Positions 42,657 to 51,637 are shown, counted from the first letter of the stretch. The stretch: 64,000 bases of DNA from Sphingomonas asaccharolytica NBRC 15499 (GCF_001598355.1 NZ_BCYU01000009.1:1-64000), one strand, 5' to 3'. Notes: generated from the sequence alone by a model not told the origin. Numbers and translations are program-made.

Positions 42657-43481
42657 TCAATCGCCGAACAACCCCAGCCGCGCGACTTCCTCTTCGCTCA
42701 GGTCGATCCCGAACAACATGCTGAGCCGCAAGCGATAGACGCGCGGATCGTCGATCGTGCCGGTCGTGTCCTCGCCTGCCGAATGGCGGCGATAGGCGCG
42801 GTCGGTCAGCGCGGCGAAGCCGTGCGGCAGGACGATGCTGACCACGACCAGATCGGTGAACCGCGTGTTCGGCGCGGTCGCGGTCCAATGGTTGGACATG
42901 ACGAGGTCGATCTGCGGTACCTCGTCGAGCGTGAAACTGAATTGCTCGACCCAGCCCTCGCCCGACTCCCGCCCGTCGGTGGTCGCGGGGTTGCCGTCGC
43001 GCGACAGCATCCAGCCGCGTTTATCGTGAGTCAGGCGGAACAAGGCACCGTCGGGCGCGGTCGCCTCCGCCCCGTCGATCAACGGCATGACCGGCGAATA
43101 GCTGCCGCCGAAGCCGGCATCGGCGAGCCAGTCCTGGCCGTCGAGCGTCACCAGTAGCACCATGTGCGTCCGCCCCGGCGTCGCAGTCGCGCCGAACCAG
43201 ACGCGCGCGAGCAGCGGCCTGACGGTGAAGCCCAATTCGGTCAGCGCGTCGCAGAACAATCGATTCTGTTCGAAACAATAACCGCCGCGCCGCCGCGTCA
43301 CGAGCTTGGCGAACACCGAATCGCTGTCGATCGCGATGCCGCGGCCGAGCCTGATGTCGAGATTCTCGAACGGAATCGCCAGCCGGTGCGCGCGCTGGAG
43401 CGTGGCCAGGCCTTCGAGATCGCAGGCCGGGCGTTCGGCGAGCCGGATTCGGTCGAAATAGGCGTCGAGGTCGAAACTCAT
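42657..43481 (-). CDS. nat: Arylamine N-acetyltransferase
   Basis: A 274-residue acetyl-CoA-dependent transferase acting on arylamines and hydrazines. The cysteine-protease-like triad is visible: Cys69 (RGGYCFE), His106 (GRTHMVL) and Asp121 (LADAGFGG). The N-terminal motif AIPFENLDIRLGR is characteristic. ATG 43481 overlaps the stop of the acyl-CoA dehydrogenase gene by four bases, so the two are coupled, an uncommon pairing. A decayed copy of its 3' end lies at 41467-41517. Confidence 0.93.
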   Translation of the reverse strand: MSFDLDAYFDRIRLAERPACDLEGLATLQRAHRLAIPFENLDIRLGRGIAIDSDSVFAKLVTRRRGGYCFEQNRLFCDALTELGFTVRPLLARVWFGATATPGRTHMVLLVTLDGQDWLADAGFGGSYSPVMPLIDGAEATAPDGALFRLTHDKRGWMLSRDGNPATTDGRESGEGWVEQFSFTLDEVPQIDLVMSNHWTATAPNTRFTDLVVVSIVLPHGFAALTDRAYRRHSAGEDTTGTIDDPRVYRLRLSMLFGIDLSEEEVARLGLFGD

Positions 43482-45196
43482 GCCGCGAACAACGCCGCAG
43501 GTAATTGATAGAGCCCGGCCGCGGGCGCTGCCGCTGCGGCGTGCAGGCCCAGCGCCTCGGGCACGATCTGCTCTACATAGAAAGCGCAGACCGCGCGCTT
43601 CATGCGCAGGAAATCGTCATCGCCATCGGCCGCCGCGCGCCCCTGCCGCTCCATCAGCCAGCCGCACACCGCTACGGACACCATATTGAGGAACGGATAG
43701 CTCGCCGCCAGACGATCGTCGGCGTCCGCCGTCGCCAGCCGGCGGCCGACTTCGTCGCAGGCATCGATCAGCATGCGCAGCGCCGACTCCTCGGCCTCGG
43801 CGCGCATGTCGGCGATCAGCGTCGCAAACGCCGCGCCGTTCGACAGGCCGAGCTTGCGCCCGACCAGATCGGCGGCCTGGATGCCGTTGGTGCCTTCGTA
43901 GATCGGGGTGATGCGGGCATCGCGGAAGAACTGCGCCGCGCCGGTCTCCTCGATATAGCCCATGCCGCCATGGACCTGGATGCCCAGGCTGGCGACTTCG
44001 TTGCCGAGATCGGTGCCATGCGCCTTGGCCAGCGGCGTCAGGATTTCGAGCCGGTCCTTCGCCGCCTCGTCGCCCAGGCCCGCGCGGTCGACTTGCGCCG
44101 AAGCGAGATAGACCAATGCGCGTGCCGCCTGGGTCTGCGCCTTCATCCGCATCAGCATGCGGCGGACGTCGGGATGCTCGATGATCGCGACCGGGGTCTT
44201 GTCGGCCGAACCGGCGCGGGCGGACTGGATGCGCTCGCGAGCGTAATCGACCGCTTTCTGCGTCGCGGCTTCCGCCACCTGCACGCCCTGCAAGCCGACA
44301 TTGAGCCGGGCATTGTTCATCATCGTGAACATCGCGCGCATGCCGGCATTCTCCGCACCGATCAGCTCGCCGATACAGTCCCCATTGTCGCCGAACGACA
44401 AAACGCAGGTCGGCGAGGCGTGCAGCCCCATCTTGTGTTCGATCGAGACGACCCGAACATCGTTGAACTCGCCGGGCTTGCCGTCGGCGTCGAGGCGGTA
44501 TTTGGGCACCAGGAACAATGAGATACCGCGCGTCCCCTCGGGTGCGCCGGGTGTGCGGGCGAGGACGAGGTGGACGATATTGTCGGCCATGTCGTGATCG
44601 CCGAACGAGATGAAGATCTTGGTGCCCGAAATCTTCCATTTGCCGTCACCCGCGGGCTCGGCGCGGCTGCGGAGCGCGCCGACGTCTGAGCCGGCCTGGG
44701 GCTCGGTTAGGTTCATCGTGCCGGTCCAGGCGCCGGTCGCGAGATGCGGGAGATAGGCGGCCTGCTGCTCGGGCGTGCCGTGGTGGAGCAATGCCTCGAT
44801 CGCGCCGACGGTCAGGGTGGGGGCGAGCGCGAAGCCCATATTGGCGGCACCCAAAGTCTCGAGCACTGCGCTCGCCAGCACGAACGGCAGGCCCTGTCCG
44901 CCGAAATCGCCGGGCGCGCCGATCGTGCCCCAGCCGCCCTCGACATAGGCGCGATAGGCTTCGGGATAGCCGGCCGGCATCTTGACGCCATCGGGAGTCC
45001 ATTTGGGGCCGTCGGTATCGCCCGCGCGCGCCAGCGGCGCCCATTCGCCCGCGGCGAAGGCGCCAGCGCCTTCGAGCACCGCGTCGACCAGATCGGGGGT
45101 GGCGTCGGCGAAGCGCTCAGTCGCGGCGAGATCGGCCAGCTGCGCGACATGGTCGAGCACGAAACGCTGCTCACGAACGGCGGGATTGAAGGGCAT
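43478..45196 (-). CDS. Acyl-CoA dehydrogenase
   Basis: A 572-residue FAD flavoenzyme that oxidises acyl-CoA to 2-enoyl-CoA. It is the long form (usual short forms have about 380 residues) with the extra C-terminal domain found in 3-methylmercaptopropionyl-CoA and related dehydrogenases. MNLTEPQAGSDVGALRSRA and the FISFGDHDMADN segment form the FAD/substrate region; the catalytic glutamate is in PIYEGTNGIQAADLVGRKL. The C-terminus is coupled to nat by a four-base overlap. The chain length or thioether substrate cannot be told from the sequence. Confidence 0.9.
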   Translation of the reverse strand: MPFNPAVREQRFVLDHVAQLADLAATERFADATPDLVDAVLEGAGAFAAGEWAPLARAGDTDGPKWTPDGVKMPAGYPEAYRAYVEGGWGTIGAPGDFGGQGLPFVLASAVLETLGAANMGFALAPTLTVGAIEALLHHGTPEQQAAYLPHLATGAWTGTMNLTEPQAGSDVGALRSRAEPAGDGKWKISGTKIFISFGDHDMADNIVHLVLARTPGAPEGTRGISLFLVPKYRLDADGKPGEFNDVRVVSIEHKMGLHASPTCVLSFGDNGDCIGELIGAENAGMRAMFTMMNNARLNVGLQGVQVAEAATQKAVDYARERIQSARAGSADKTPVAIIEHPDVRRMLMRMKAQTQAARALVYLASAQVDRAGLGDEAAKDRLEILTPLAKAHGTDLGNEVASLGIQVHGGMGYIEETGAAQFFRDARITPIYEGTNGIQAADLVGRKLGLSNGAAFATLIADMRAEAEESALRMLIDACDEVGRRLATADADDRLAASYPFLNMVSVAVCGWLMERQGRAAADGDDDFLRMKRAVCAFYVEQIVPEALGLHAAAAAPAAGLYQLPAALFAA

Positions 45197-45237
45197 TCGG
45201 CTTCCTCTCCTGATCCGACGCGCTATAGCCCCCGGCG

Positions 45238-46215
45238 ATGGACGCGCAACTCACCCGCACTTTACCTTATGGAGCCGCTTCCGTCGCCGAAGCGGCGGCG
45301 CTGATCCGGCAAGGCGCTTGCGTCGCGGTCCCGACCGAGACGGTCTATGGCCTGGCCGCCGACGCGACCAACGCCGCCGCGGTCACCGCGGTCTATGCGG
45401 CCAAGGGACGGCCGAGTTTCAATCCCCTGATCGTCCATGTCCCCGATCTCGCCGAGGCGAAGCGGATCGCCGCGTTCGACCGGCGCGCCGATGCGCTGGC
45501 CGAAGCGTTCTGGCCGGGCCCGCTGACCCTGGTGCTGCCGCTCAAGCCCTCGGCGCAGATCGCGTCGCTGGTGACCGCAGGGCTTGAGACGATCGCGATT
45601 CGCGTGCCGCGGCACCGCGCGATGCGCGCTTTGCTCGAAGCAAGCGGGCGGCCGCTGGCGGCGCCGTCGGCCAATGCTTCGGGGTCGATCAGCCCGACGC
45701 GCGCCGAGCATGTCGCCGCCAGCCTCGATGGGCGCATCCCGTTGATCCTCGACGACGGGCCGACCAGCCAGGGGATCGAATCGACCATCGTGCGCGAAGT
45801 GTTCGGGATGACGCGCATCCTGCGCCACGGTCCCGTGACGATCGACGAAGTGCGCGCGGCGATCACCCGGCCCGGCGTGAAGCTCGATCGCTTCGATACC
45901 GGTGAAGATGGCAGCCAGCCCGAGCAGATCGAATCGCCGGGCCAGTTGCTCGCGCATTACGCCCCGCGCAAACCCTTGCGGATCGACGCGCCGCGCGGCG
46001 CCGAAGACGAATGGATGATCGGATTCGCCGCGACCGGGGGCAACGACAATCTCTCGCCAAGCGGCGACCTCGCCGAGGCGGCGGCCAATCTGTTCGACGC
46101 GCTGCACCGGGGCGACGCCTCACCGCAGCCGAAAATCGCGATCGCCCCCGTCCCCAACGAAGGCATCGGCGTCGCAATCAACGACCGATTGCGCCGCGCC
46201 TCGCATCGGGAATGA
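45238..46215 (+). CDS. Threonylcarbamoyl-AMP synthase (Sua5 type)
   Basis: A 325-residue protein with the YrdC domain (about 10-190) and the additional Sua5 C-terminal domain, separated by a linker. It makes threonylcarbamoyl-AMP from threonine, bicarbonate and ATP for the t6A37 modification of tRNAs that read ANN codons. [40 protein letters not shown] and [12 protein letters not shown] are the active-site blocks; [14 protein letters not shown] starts the Sua5 domain. It is divergent from the acyl-CoA dehydrogenase across 41 bp. Confidence 0.93.
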   Translation: MDAQLTRTLPYGAASVAEAAALIRQGACVAVPTETVYGLAADATNAAAVTAVYAAKGRPSFNPLIVHVPDLAEAKRIAAFDRRADALAEAFWPGPLTLVLPLKPSAQIASLVTAGLETIAIRVPRHRAMRALLEASGRPLAAPSANASGSISPTRAEHVAASLDGRIPLILDDGPTSQGIESTIVREVFGMTRILRHGPVTIDEVRAAITRPGVKLDRFDTGEDGSQPEQIESPGQLLAHYAPRKPLRIDAPRGAEDEWMIGFAATGGNDNLSPSGDLAEAAANLFDALHRGDASPQPKIAIAPVPNEGIGVAINDRLRRASHRE

Positions 46216-46227
46216 CTGCAAAACAAG

Positions 46228-46257
46228 CCGTTACGTCTTTACCCGTTACGTCTTTAC
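46228..46257 (+). repeat. Tandem 15-bp direct repeat upstream of aqpZ
   Basis: CCGTTACGTCTTTAC occurs twice with no spacer, at 46228-46242 and 46243-46257, 86 bp ahead of the aquaporin start. Each half contains TTACGTCTTTAC, the kind of direct repeat bound by dimeric response regulators. It is AT-richer than its surroundings. A regulatory site is likely, its factor is unknown. Confidence 0.55.
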
Positions 46258-46342
46258 ACTGGCGAAACGACGTTTAGTCTCCCTTCCATCGGGCCGTTCC
46301 GGCACTCGTTCCGTAAGGCGGCACGACCAAGGAGAGGGGCGT

Positions 46343-47068
46343 ATGACGAACATCCAACGCGGACTCGCCGAGCTTATCGGCACGTTCTGGCTCGTTTTCG
46401 GCGGCTGTGGTGCCGCGGTCCTGGCCTGTAATTTTCCCGGCGCCGGCATCGGCTTTGCCGGGGTTTCCCTGGCTTTCGGCCTCACTGTCCTGACGATGGC
46501 CTATACGATCGGACATATCTCCGGCTGCCACCTCAATCCGGCGGTCACGCTCGGCTTGTGGGCGGGCGGGCGTTTTTCAGGCAAGGACATTCCGCTCTAC
46601 GTCGTCGCCCAGGTGCTCGGCGCGGTGATCGCCGCCTATCTGCTCTATTTCATCGCCTCGGGACAGCCCGGCTGGGAGATGGGCGGGTTCGCCACCAATG
46701 GGTTCGGCGAGCATTCGCCCGGCAAATATTCGCTGGTCGCCGCCGTGACGATCGAAATCGTCATGACCTTCATGTTCCTGGTCGTGATCATGGGCGCGAC
46801 CGATACGCGTGCGCCGGCCGGCTTCGCGCCGATCGCGATCGGGCTCGCGCTGACGCTGATCCATCTCGTCTCGATCCCGGTGACCAATACCTCGGTCAAT
46901 CCGGCGCGCTCGACCGGCCAGGCGCTGGTCGTCGGCGGCTGGGCGATCGAGCAGCTCTGGGTATTCTGGGTCGCGCCGCTGATCGGCGGGATTCTGGGTG
47001 GTGTCGTCTACAAGGCGCTCGGTGCCGACGCGACGGTCAGGCCGCCGGTCGAGGGTGAGGCGCTGTAA
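46343..47068 (+). CDS. aqpZ: Aquaporin Z
   Basis: A 241-residue MIP-family water channel of the inner membrane with six helices. The two NPA motifs are at 65-67 (HLNPAVTLG) and 186-188 (SVNPARSTG), with the selectivity-filter arginine at 189; His in the second half ([10 protein letters not shown]) completes a water-selective filter rather than a glycerol one. GGAGAGGGG precedes ATG 46343. Tandem repeats in its promoter suggest osmotic or stress control. Confidence 0.95.
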   Translation: MTNIQRGLAELIGTFWLVFGGCGAAVLACNFPGAGIGFAGVSLAFGLTVLTMAYTIGHISGCHLNPAVTLGLWAGGRFSGKDIPLYVVAQVLGAVIAAYLLYFIASGQPGWEMGGFATNGFGEHSPGKYSLVAAVTIEIVMTFMFLVVIMGATDTRAPAGFAPIAIGLALTLIHLVSIPVTNTSVNPARSTGQALVVGGWAIEQLWVFWVAPLIGGILGGVVYKALGADATVRPPVEGEAL

Positions 47069-47089
47069 CCAATTGCCCTAACCAATCAC

Positions 47090-47162
47090 CGTCACCCCGG
47101 CGAAAGCCGGGGTCTCCGGCAGTATTTCCCCGCCTGAGATCCCAACTTGCGCTGGGATGACG
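47090..47162. repeat. GTCAYCCC-type inverted palindrome pair, short
   Basis: Left arm 47090-47116 is a perfect hairpin (CCCCGGC-GAAA-GCCGGGG); right arm 47136-47162 (CCCAACTTGCGCTGGG) is a decayed hairpin. The outer ends CGTCACCC and GGATGACG match the units at 11021, 28155 and 32077. The joining segment is 19 bp. It lies between convergent aqpZ and msrA, 8 bp from the msrA stop, the same distance seen at merR. Confidence 0.78.
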
Positions 47163-47170
47163 GTTGATCG

Positions 47171-47719
47171 TCAGGCCGCCGCCGTCTCGGCCTTGGACCG
47201 CGCGGCGAAGCTCTTGCGGAGTTTCTTGAGCTTGGGCGGGATCACCGCGAGGCAGTACGGATTCCGCTGGCCTTCGCCGTCCCAATATTCCTGGTGGTAA
47301 TCCTCCGCCGGATACCACTCACCGAGCGGCTCGATCGTCGTCACGATCGGATTGGGCCACTCGCTGGCATTGCGCACGATCGCCGCCTTGGCCTCTGCCT
47401 GCTGCGCCGCATCGTGCGGGAAGATCGCCGAGCGATATTGCGTGCCGACGTCATTGCCTTGGCGGTTGAGCGTGGTCGGGTCGTGCGTCGCGAAGAAGAT
47501 GTCGAGCAGGTCGGCATAGGAGATCCGCTCGGGATCGAACCCGACCCGGATTGCCTCGGCATGGCCGGTGTCGCCGCCGCACACCTGTTTGTAGGTCGGG
47601 TTGGCGACATGGCCGCCAATATAGCCGCTTTCGACGCTCTCGACGCCGATCACGTCATTATACACCGCCTCGGTGCACCAGAAGCAGCCGCCGGCAAGCG
47701 TCGCAAATTCGAGGGACAT
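47171..47719 (-). CDS. msrA: Peptide methionine-(S)-S-oxide reductase
   Basis: A 182-residue repair enzyme that reduces the S-epimer of methionine sulfoxide in proteins. The catalytic motif GGCFWCTE has the nucleophilic Cys12; [24 protein letters not shown] and [16 protein letters not shown] are typical, the latter with a possible resolving cysteine. ATG 47719 gives the standard start; a longer reading to 47827 would run into the galE region. It is divergent from galE across 82 bp. Confidence 0.95.
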   Translation of the reverse strand: MSLEFATLAGGCFWCTEAVYNDVIGVESVESGYIGGHVANPTYKQVCGGDTGHAEAIRVGFDPERISYADLLDIFFATHDPTTLNRQGNDVGTQYRSAIFPHDAAQQAEAKAAIVRNASEWPNPIVTTIEPLGEWYPAEDYHQEYWDGEGQRNPYCLAVIPPKLKKLRKSFAARSKAETAAA

Positions 47720-47801
47720 TCGTCTCACTCCCTTTTCAAGTTGACCTAAAGATAGGTACGGCGCGCGCAGCGGCAAAGAGGCAGGCGAAAAGGATGCGCG
47801 A

Positions 47802-48800
47802 ATGAGCAAGGGCAAGGTGCTGGTCACGGGCGGCGCGGGCTATATCGGCAGCCATGCGGTGCTGGCCCTGCTCGACGCGGGCTGGGATGTGGTGGTGGTC
47901 GACAATCTCGTCACCGGGTTCGACTGGGCTGTCGATCCGCGCGCCACTTTGGTCGTCGCCAATATCGAGGATGACGACAAGGTGCGCGCCGCGATGCGCG
48001 AGCACGACGTCCTGGCGGTGATGCATTTTGCCGGATCGGTGGTGGTGCCCGAATCGGTCGAGAACCCGCTCAAATATTATCGCAACAACACCGTCGCCAG
48101 CCGCGCCTTGATCGAGAGCGCGGTCGTCTCGGGAGTCAAGCATTTCATCTTCAGCTCGACCGCGGCGACCTATGGCACCCCCGATCGCGTCCCGGTGGCG
48201 GAGGACGATCCCAAGCTGCCGATCAATCCTTATGGGATGTCCAAGCTGATGACCGAGGCGATGCTGAAGGACGTCGCCGCCGCGCATCCGATCAATTATT
48301 GCGCGCTGCGTTATTTCAACGTCGCCGGCGCCGATCCCCAGGGCCGGTCGGGCCAGTCGACCGCCGGCGCCACGCATCTGATCAAGGTCGCGGTCGAGGC
48401 GGCGACCGGCAAGCGCGACCATGTCGGCGTGTTCGGCACCGATTTCGCCACCCCCGACGGCACCGGCGTGCGCGACTATATCCATGTCAGCGACCTCGCC
48501 GCCGCACACGTCCAGGCGCTCGACCGCCTGATCACCGAGCCCGACGAGAATCTGACGATGAACGCCGGCTATGGCCATGGCTATTCGGTGCTGCAGGTGC
48601 TCGACGCCGTCGATCGCGTCACCAATCACGAGGTCAAGCGCGTGTTCCAAGGCCGCCGCGCCGGCGACCCGGCGGGGTTGGTGTCGGATAACCGCCGCAT
48701 CCTCGCGACCTTGCCGTGGCGCCCGCAATATGACGATCTCGACCGCATCGTCCGCGACGCCCTGGCCTGGGAGCGGGTATTGGCCGAGCGGCAAGGGTAA
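47802..48800 (+). CDS. galE: UDP-glucose 4-epimerase
   Basis: A 332-residue extended short-chain dehydrogenase interconverting UDP-glucose and UDP-galactose for surface polysaccharide. NAD-binding GGAGYIGSH is at 10-18; the catalytic pair Tyr144 and Lys148 lies in [11 protein letters not shown] with SSTAATYG before it. The block [15 protein letters not shown] and C-terminal [13 protein letters not shown] are diagnostic of GalE. It ends 19 bp before the tRNA-Lys gene, which is on the other strand. Confidence 0.93.
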   Translation: MSKGKVLVTGGAGYIGSHAVLALLDAGWDVVVVDNLVTGFDWAVDPRATLVVANIEDDDKVRAAMREHDVLAVMHFAGSVVVPESVENPLKYYRNNTVASRALIESAVVSGVKHFIFSSTAATYGTPDRVPVAEDDPKLPINPYGMSKLMTEAMLKDVAAAHPINYCALRYFNVAGADPQGRSGQSTAGATHLIKVAVEAATGKRDHVGVFGTDFATPDGTGVRDYIHVSDLAAAHVQALDRLITEPDENLTMNAGYGHGYSVLQVLDAVDRVTNHEVKRVFQGRRAGDPAGLVSDNRRILATLPWRPQYDDLDRIVRDALAWERVLAERQG

Positions 48801-48819
48801 GACGGCGCGGAGAAGGAAG

Positions 48820-48895
48820 TGGTGGGCTCGCCGGGATTCGAACCCGGGACCTACAGATTAAAAGTCCGTTGCTCTACCGACTGAGCTACGAGCCC
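48820..48895 (-). tRNA. tRNA-Lys (anticodon TTT)
   Basis: A 76-nt tRNA on the minus strand with CCA encoded. The acceptor stem GGGCTCG/CGAGCCC is perfect, the D stem GCTC/GAGC encloses AGTCGGTA, the anticodon arm ACGGA-CTTTTAA-TCTGT gives anticodon TTT, and the T arm CCGGG-TTCGAAT-CCCGG is canonical. No integrase or att-like repeat is seen beside it. Confidence 0.97.
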
Positions 48896-49003
48896 CAAGG
48901 TGGCGGCGCTTAGGGGGCGAGGCACGCCGGGTCAACCATTGCGCCGCTTGGCATCCGGCGCGGTCGCCGCTAGCCATGCCGAATTGGAGCGATAAGGGGC
49001 ATC

Positions 49004-49339
49004 ATGGCCTGCGATCCCGATCCGATGCGCCCGTCAGTGCGTCCGGTTCCTTATTATCCCGACCCTGTGCCCTCGGAAGGGTCGGGCGCGGCGACCGCGT
49101 CGCTGGTCCTCGGCATCCTGGGGCTGATCTGTTCGATCATTCCGATCATCGGGCTGATCTCGTGGCTGCACGCCCCCGCCGCGCTCATCACCGGCGGGAT
49201 CGGACTAAGAAGCCCGACCAGCAAGGGACTGGCGATCGGCGGGCTGGTGACCGGCGGGCTCGCTTTGGTCGTTTGCCTGTTGTGGCTGGTGTTGTTCGGC
49301 GCAGCGATCGCGTCGGTGGGAAGCGCGCGCAGCTTCTAG
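49004..49339 (+). CDS. DUF4190-type small membrane protein
   Basis: A 111-residue protein with a Pro-rich cytoplasmic N-terminus (PDPMRPSVRPVPYYPDPVP) and two glycine-rich transmembrane helices. ATASLVLGILGLICSIIPIIGLISWL and KGLAIGGLVTGGLALVVCLLW match the DUF4190 pattern of a conserved two-helix domain. Function unknown. The stop codon touches that of convergent folK. ATG 49004 is used; a ribosome site is weak (AAGGGGCATC). Confidence 0.78.
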   Translation: MACDPDPMRPSVRPVPYYPDPVPSEGSGAATASLVLGILGLICSIIPIIGLISWLHAPAALITGGIGLRSPTSKGLAIGGLVTGGLALVVCLLWLVLFGAAIASVGSARSF

Positions 49340-49791
49340 CGGAGACGTGCCCCCAATTGGCGCATCGTCAGCCCGGTCATCGGGTCGCGCCAATCGGGCA
49401 CGATCGCCGCGACCGGCCCGAGCACGAAGTCGCGCCGGCGGAAGTCGGGATGCGGCACGGTCAGCCCGTCGCTCGCCCAGGCGCCTCCCGACCACAGGAT
49501 GATGTCGAGGTCGATCACGCGGTCGGTCCAGCGCTGGCCGCGCCGGCGCCCGAACGCACTCTCGATCGCCTTCAGCCGCGCAAGCAGTTCGGGCGGGCTG
49601 TCGTCGCTCTCGATCAGCGCCGCCGCATTGACGAAGCGACGCCGCGCCGGGCCGAGCGGGGCGGTGGAGACCAGGGGTGACGTCATGACGACACCGCCAA
49701 TCGCCGCCAGCGCCGCGCGCACCTCATCGGCGGGCCTACCGTGGCGGCCGCGGCGGTTGGAGCCCAAGGCGATCACATAGCTGGACGTCAT
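49336..49791 (-). CDS. folK: 6-hydroxymethyl-7,8-dihydropterin pyrophosphokinase
   Basis: A 151-residue HPPK that transfers pyrophosphate from ATP to the pterin in folate synthesis. The signatures VIALGSNRRGRHGRP at the start, RRGQRWTDRVIDLDIILW in the middle (with two metal-binding aspartates) and LTVPHPDFRRRDFVLGPVAAIVPDW are standard. ATG 49791 gives the normal N-terminus. It is divergent from the uracil-DNA glycosylase gene across 26 bp, so promoters must overlap. No folB or folP neighbour is present. Confidence 0.94.
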   Translation of the reverse strand: MTSSYVIALGSNRRGRHGRPADEVRAALAAIGGVVMTSPLVSTAPLGPARRRFVNAAALIESDDSPPELLARLKAIESAFGRRRGQRWTDRVIDLDIILWSGGAWASDGLTVPHPDFRRRDFVLGPVAAIVPDWRDPMTGLTMRQLGARLR

Positions 49792-49817
49792 GACGCCAGC
49801 GGGCCTACCGCAAGCGC

Positions 49818-50477
49818 ATGGACTTTGCACCCGGCCCGATCCCCGACACCGAACCGCCGCACGATTGCCCGCGCTGCCCGCGCCTGGTCGCGTTTCGCGA
49901 GCACTTGCGGGTCGAGCATCCCGATTGGTGGAACGCCCCCGTTCCCGCATTCGGCGATCCGCACGCGTGGCTGTGCATCGTCGGGCTCGCGCCGGGCAAG
50001 AACGGCGCCAACCGTACCGGTCGCCCCTTCACCGGCGATTATGCCGGCGACCTGTTGTTCGCGACGCTCGCCAAGTTCGGCTTCACTCGCGGCACCTATC
50101 AATCGCGCCCCGATGACGGGCTGGCGCTCGACGGCGTGATCATCTGCAATTCGGTCAAATGCCTGCCGCCCGAGAACAAGCCGACGCCTGAGGAAATCCA
50201 TAGCTGCCGCCCGTTCCTGGCCGGCCAGGTCGATGTCCTGCCTAACGCGCGCGTGTTCGTCGCGCTTGGCCAGATCGCCCACCAGTCGGCGGTCAAGGTG
50301 CTGGGCGGCAAGCTCCCCAAATGCCGCTTCGCGCATCTCGCCGAACATCGCGTGCCCGACGGGCGGATGCTGATCGATAGCTATCATTGCTCGCGCTACA
50401 ACCAGAATACCGGCCGTCTGACCGCGGAAATGTTCGAAGCGGTGTTCGCGCGCGCGATCGCATTGCGCGGCGTCTGA
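49818..50477 (+). CDS. Uracil-DNA glycosylase, family 5-like
   Basis: A 219-residue UDG-superfamily glycosylase that removes uracil and related lesions from DNA. Motif 1 is GLAPGKNGANRTGRPFTGDYAGD and the C-terminal motif is HCSRYNQNTG, fitting the family 4/5 (UdgB-like) group; the lack of a polar catalytic residue in motif 1 (AxGKNGANRTG) is a feature of family 5. Cysteines at 17 and 20 (CPRC), and in CNSVKCLPPE, could hold the iron-sulfur cluster. Family 5 also acts on hypoxanthine and other bases. Divergent from folK. Confidence 0.9.
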   Translation: MDFAPGPIPDTEPPHDCPRCPRLVAFREHLRVEHPDWWNAPVPAFGDPHAWLCIVGLAPGKNGANRTGRPFTGDYAGDLLFATLAKFGFTRGTYQSRPDDGLALDGVIICNSVKCLPPENKPTPEEIHSCRPFLAGQVDVLPNARVFVALGQIAHQSAVKVLGGKLPKCRFAHLAEHRVPDGRMLIDSYHCSRYNQNTGRLTAEMFEAVFARAIALRGV

Positions 50478-50486
50478 TTTCCGCGA

Positions 50487-50942
50487 TCAGGGTTTGTTGG
50501 GCAGCACCACCGTCCCGGTTTCGAGCAGCGACTTGAGGTTGGAGAGGATCTTCGGCCAGCCGCCGGACACCGCGGCAATGAACGGCGAGTCGGCACGCTC
50601 GATGCTGTGGGTGACGCTGAGCTTCACGCCTTCTCCTGCAGGCTCCAGCTCCATCATGCAGATCGAATAGCCCTCGGCGTTGAACTCGGGTTTCCACTCG
50701 TTACGCCAGCGGATGCCGAGGCGCTTCGGCGGTTCGAACGCGACAATCTCGCCCTGATCGGCAACACGGCCATCCGGAAAAAGCAATTTCCAGCTGCCGC
50801 CCAACCGCCATTCCGCCTCGGGCCGGTTTCCGAGCCAATATTGGGCGACGAAGTCGGGGTCGATCAGCGCCTCCCACAGCCGGTCCGGAGTCGTCTTGAC
50901 GTAGGTCACGTAGACGAAGCTGCTCTGCGCATGGTCAGTCAT
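50487..50942 (-). CDS. AHSA1/SRPBCC-domain protein
   Basis: A 151-residue START-like (SRPBCC) protein of the Aha1-homologue type. The fold reads as VYVTYVKTTPDRLWEALIDPDFVAQYWLG, then LLFPDGRVADQGEIVAFEPPKRL and VKLSVTHSIERADSPFIAAVSGGWPKILSNLKSLLETG, forming the ligand cavity. The gene starts eight bases inside the upstream ArsR gene, the standard ArsR-AHSA1 pair in bacteria. The ligand is unknown; no chaperone role is implied in bacteria. Confidence 0.92.
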   Translation of the reverse strand: MTDHAQSSFVYVTYVKTTPDRLWEALIDPDFVAQYWLGNRPEAEWRLGGSWKLLFPDGRVADQGEIVAFEPPKRLGIRWRNEWKPEFNAEGYSICMMELEPAGEGVKLSVTHSIERADSPFIAAVSGGWPKILSNLKSLLETGTVVLPNKP

Positions 50943-51261
50943 TGTCTTCTCCTTCGAGATGTTGCTTGAGCGCCGACAGCGCGCTCAGCCGCGGCTGGTC
51001 GAACTTGCCGATCCAGCGTTCGGCGATTTCGTTGATCGGCACGCGGTTGATGAAGTGCCGCTTTTCCCGGCCCTGCCGCACCGCAACGACGAGATTGGCC
51101 GCCTCCAGCATGGCGAGATGCTTCGCGACCGCTTGCCGCGTCATGGCGAGGCCTTCGCACAGGTCGCCCAGCGACTGGCCATCGGTTACGTGCAGGCGAT
51201 CGAGCAGGCGCCGCCTGCTGGGGTCGGCCAAGGCCCGGAAGATGTCGTCGTCGGTCGGCAT
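50935..51261 (-). CDS. ArsR-type regulator of the AHSA1 pair
   Basis: A 108-residue winged-helix repressor: FRALADPSRRRLLDRLHVTDGQSLGDLCEGLAMTRQAVAKHLAMLEAANLVVAVRQGREK is the DNA-binding domain. Metal-site cysteines are absent. ATG 51261 is preferred to a reading to 51300 that would cross the operators. It overlaps the AHSA1 gene by eight bases, and two copies of a palindromic operator lie immediately upstream, strongly suggesting autorepression. Confidence 0.92.
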   Translation of the reverse strand: MPTDDDIFRALADPSRRRLLDRLHVTDGQSLGDLCEGLAMTRQAVAKHLAMLEAANLVVAVRQGREKRHFINRVPINEIAERWIGKFDQPRLSALSALKQHLEGEDND

Positions 51262-51265
51262 GACA

Positions 51266-51312
51266 GGCAACCCATTAGTTGCCTTTAAGATAATATGCAA
51301 CCCAATGGTTGC
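51266..51312. promoter_or_regulatory. Two operator palindromes 30 bp apart
   Basis: GGCAAC-N6-GTTGCC (51266-51283) and GCAACC-N4-GGTTGC (51297-51312) are two palindromes within a 23-bp direct repeat having four differences. Spacing of 30 bp is close to three helical turns, so two dimers would bind on one face. An AT-rich TATTAT (minus strand) lies between them as a likely -10 element of the arsR-AHSA1 operon. The first ends 5 bp before the ArsR start codon. Confidence 0.7.
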
Positions 51313-51364
51313 CTTTCGGCGGGGCGCGGTTGAACTTCACTCGCCGTCGTCGGTTGTTCCGAGC

Positions 51365-51613
51365 ATGACCCACGAACCGCCCGTTCCGCCCGACAACCAG
51401 TCGCCTTATCCGATCGCCGAGCCGCCGCATGTGCATCACGCGCCGCCGCCGGCTCCCCAACCCGAGGAAGAACAATCCGGTCCGCCGCGCATGTTGCTGG
51501 TGGGCGGAGCGGTCGCTGCGGGGGTTGCCGCGATCGGCGGCCTGACCGCGTTCCTGCTCCGCCGCGGCAAGTCGCGGCCCAAGGCGGCAGCGAAGGCCAA
51601 GCGGAAGCGCTAA
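51365..51613 (+). CDS. Hypothetical proline-rich single-helix membrane protein
   Basis: An 82-residue protein. The N-terminal 40 residues are rich in Pro, Glu and His (HVHHAPPPAPQPEEEQ); one transmembrane helix follows (MLLVGGAVAAGVAAIGGLTAFLL), then a basic tail (RRGKSRPKAAAKAKRKR) that should stay in the cytoplasm. It may be a small membrane tether. No family recognised. ATG 51365 is 65 bp after the operators of the divergent ArsR gene. Confidence in coding is moderate. Confidence 0.6.
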   Translation: MTHEPPVPPDNQSPYPIAEPPHVHHAPPPAPQPEEEQSGPPRMLLVGGAVAAGVAAIGGLTAFLLRRGKSRPKAAAKAKRKR

Positions 51614-51637
51614 GGGCCGCCCGGCCCCGGGCGTACC

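Noticed and set aside
48820..48895. tRNA-Lys as an integration site for a genomic island
   Set aside because: No integrase, no duplicated tRNA end and ordinary genes on both sides.
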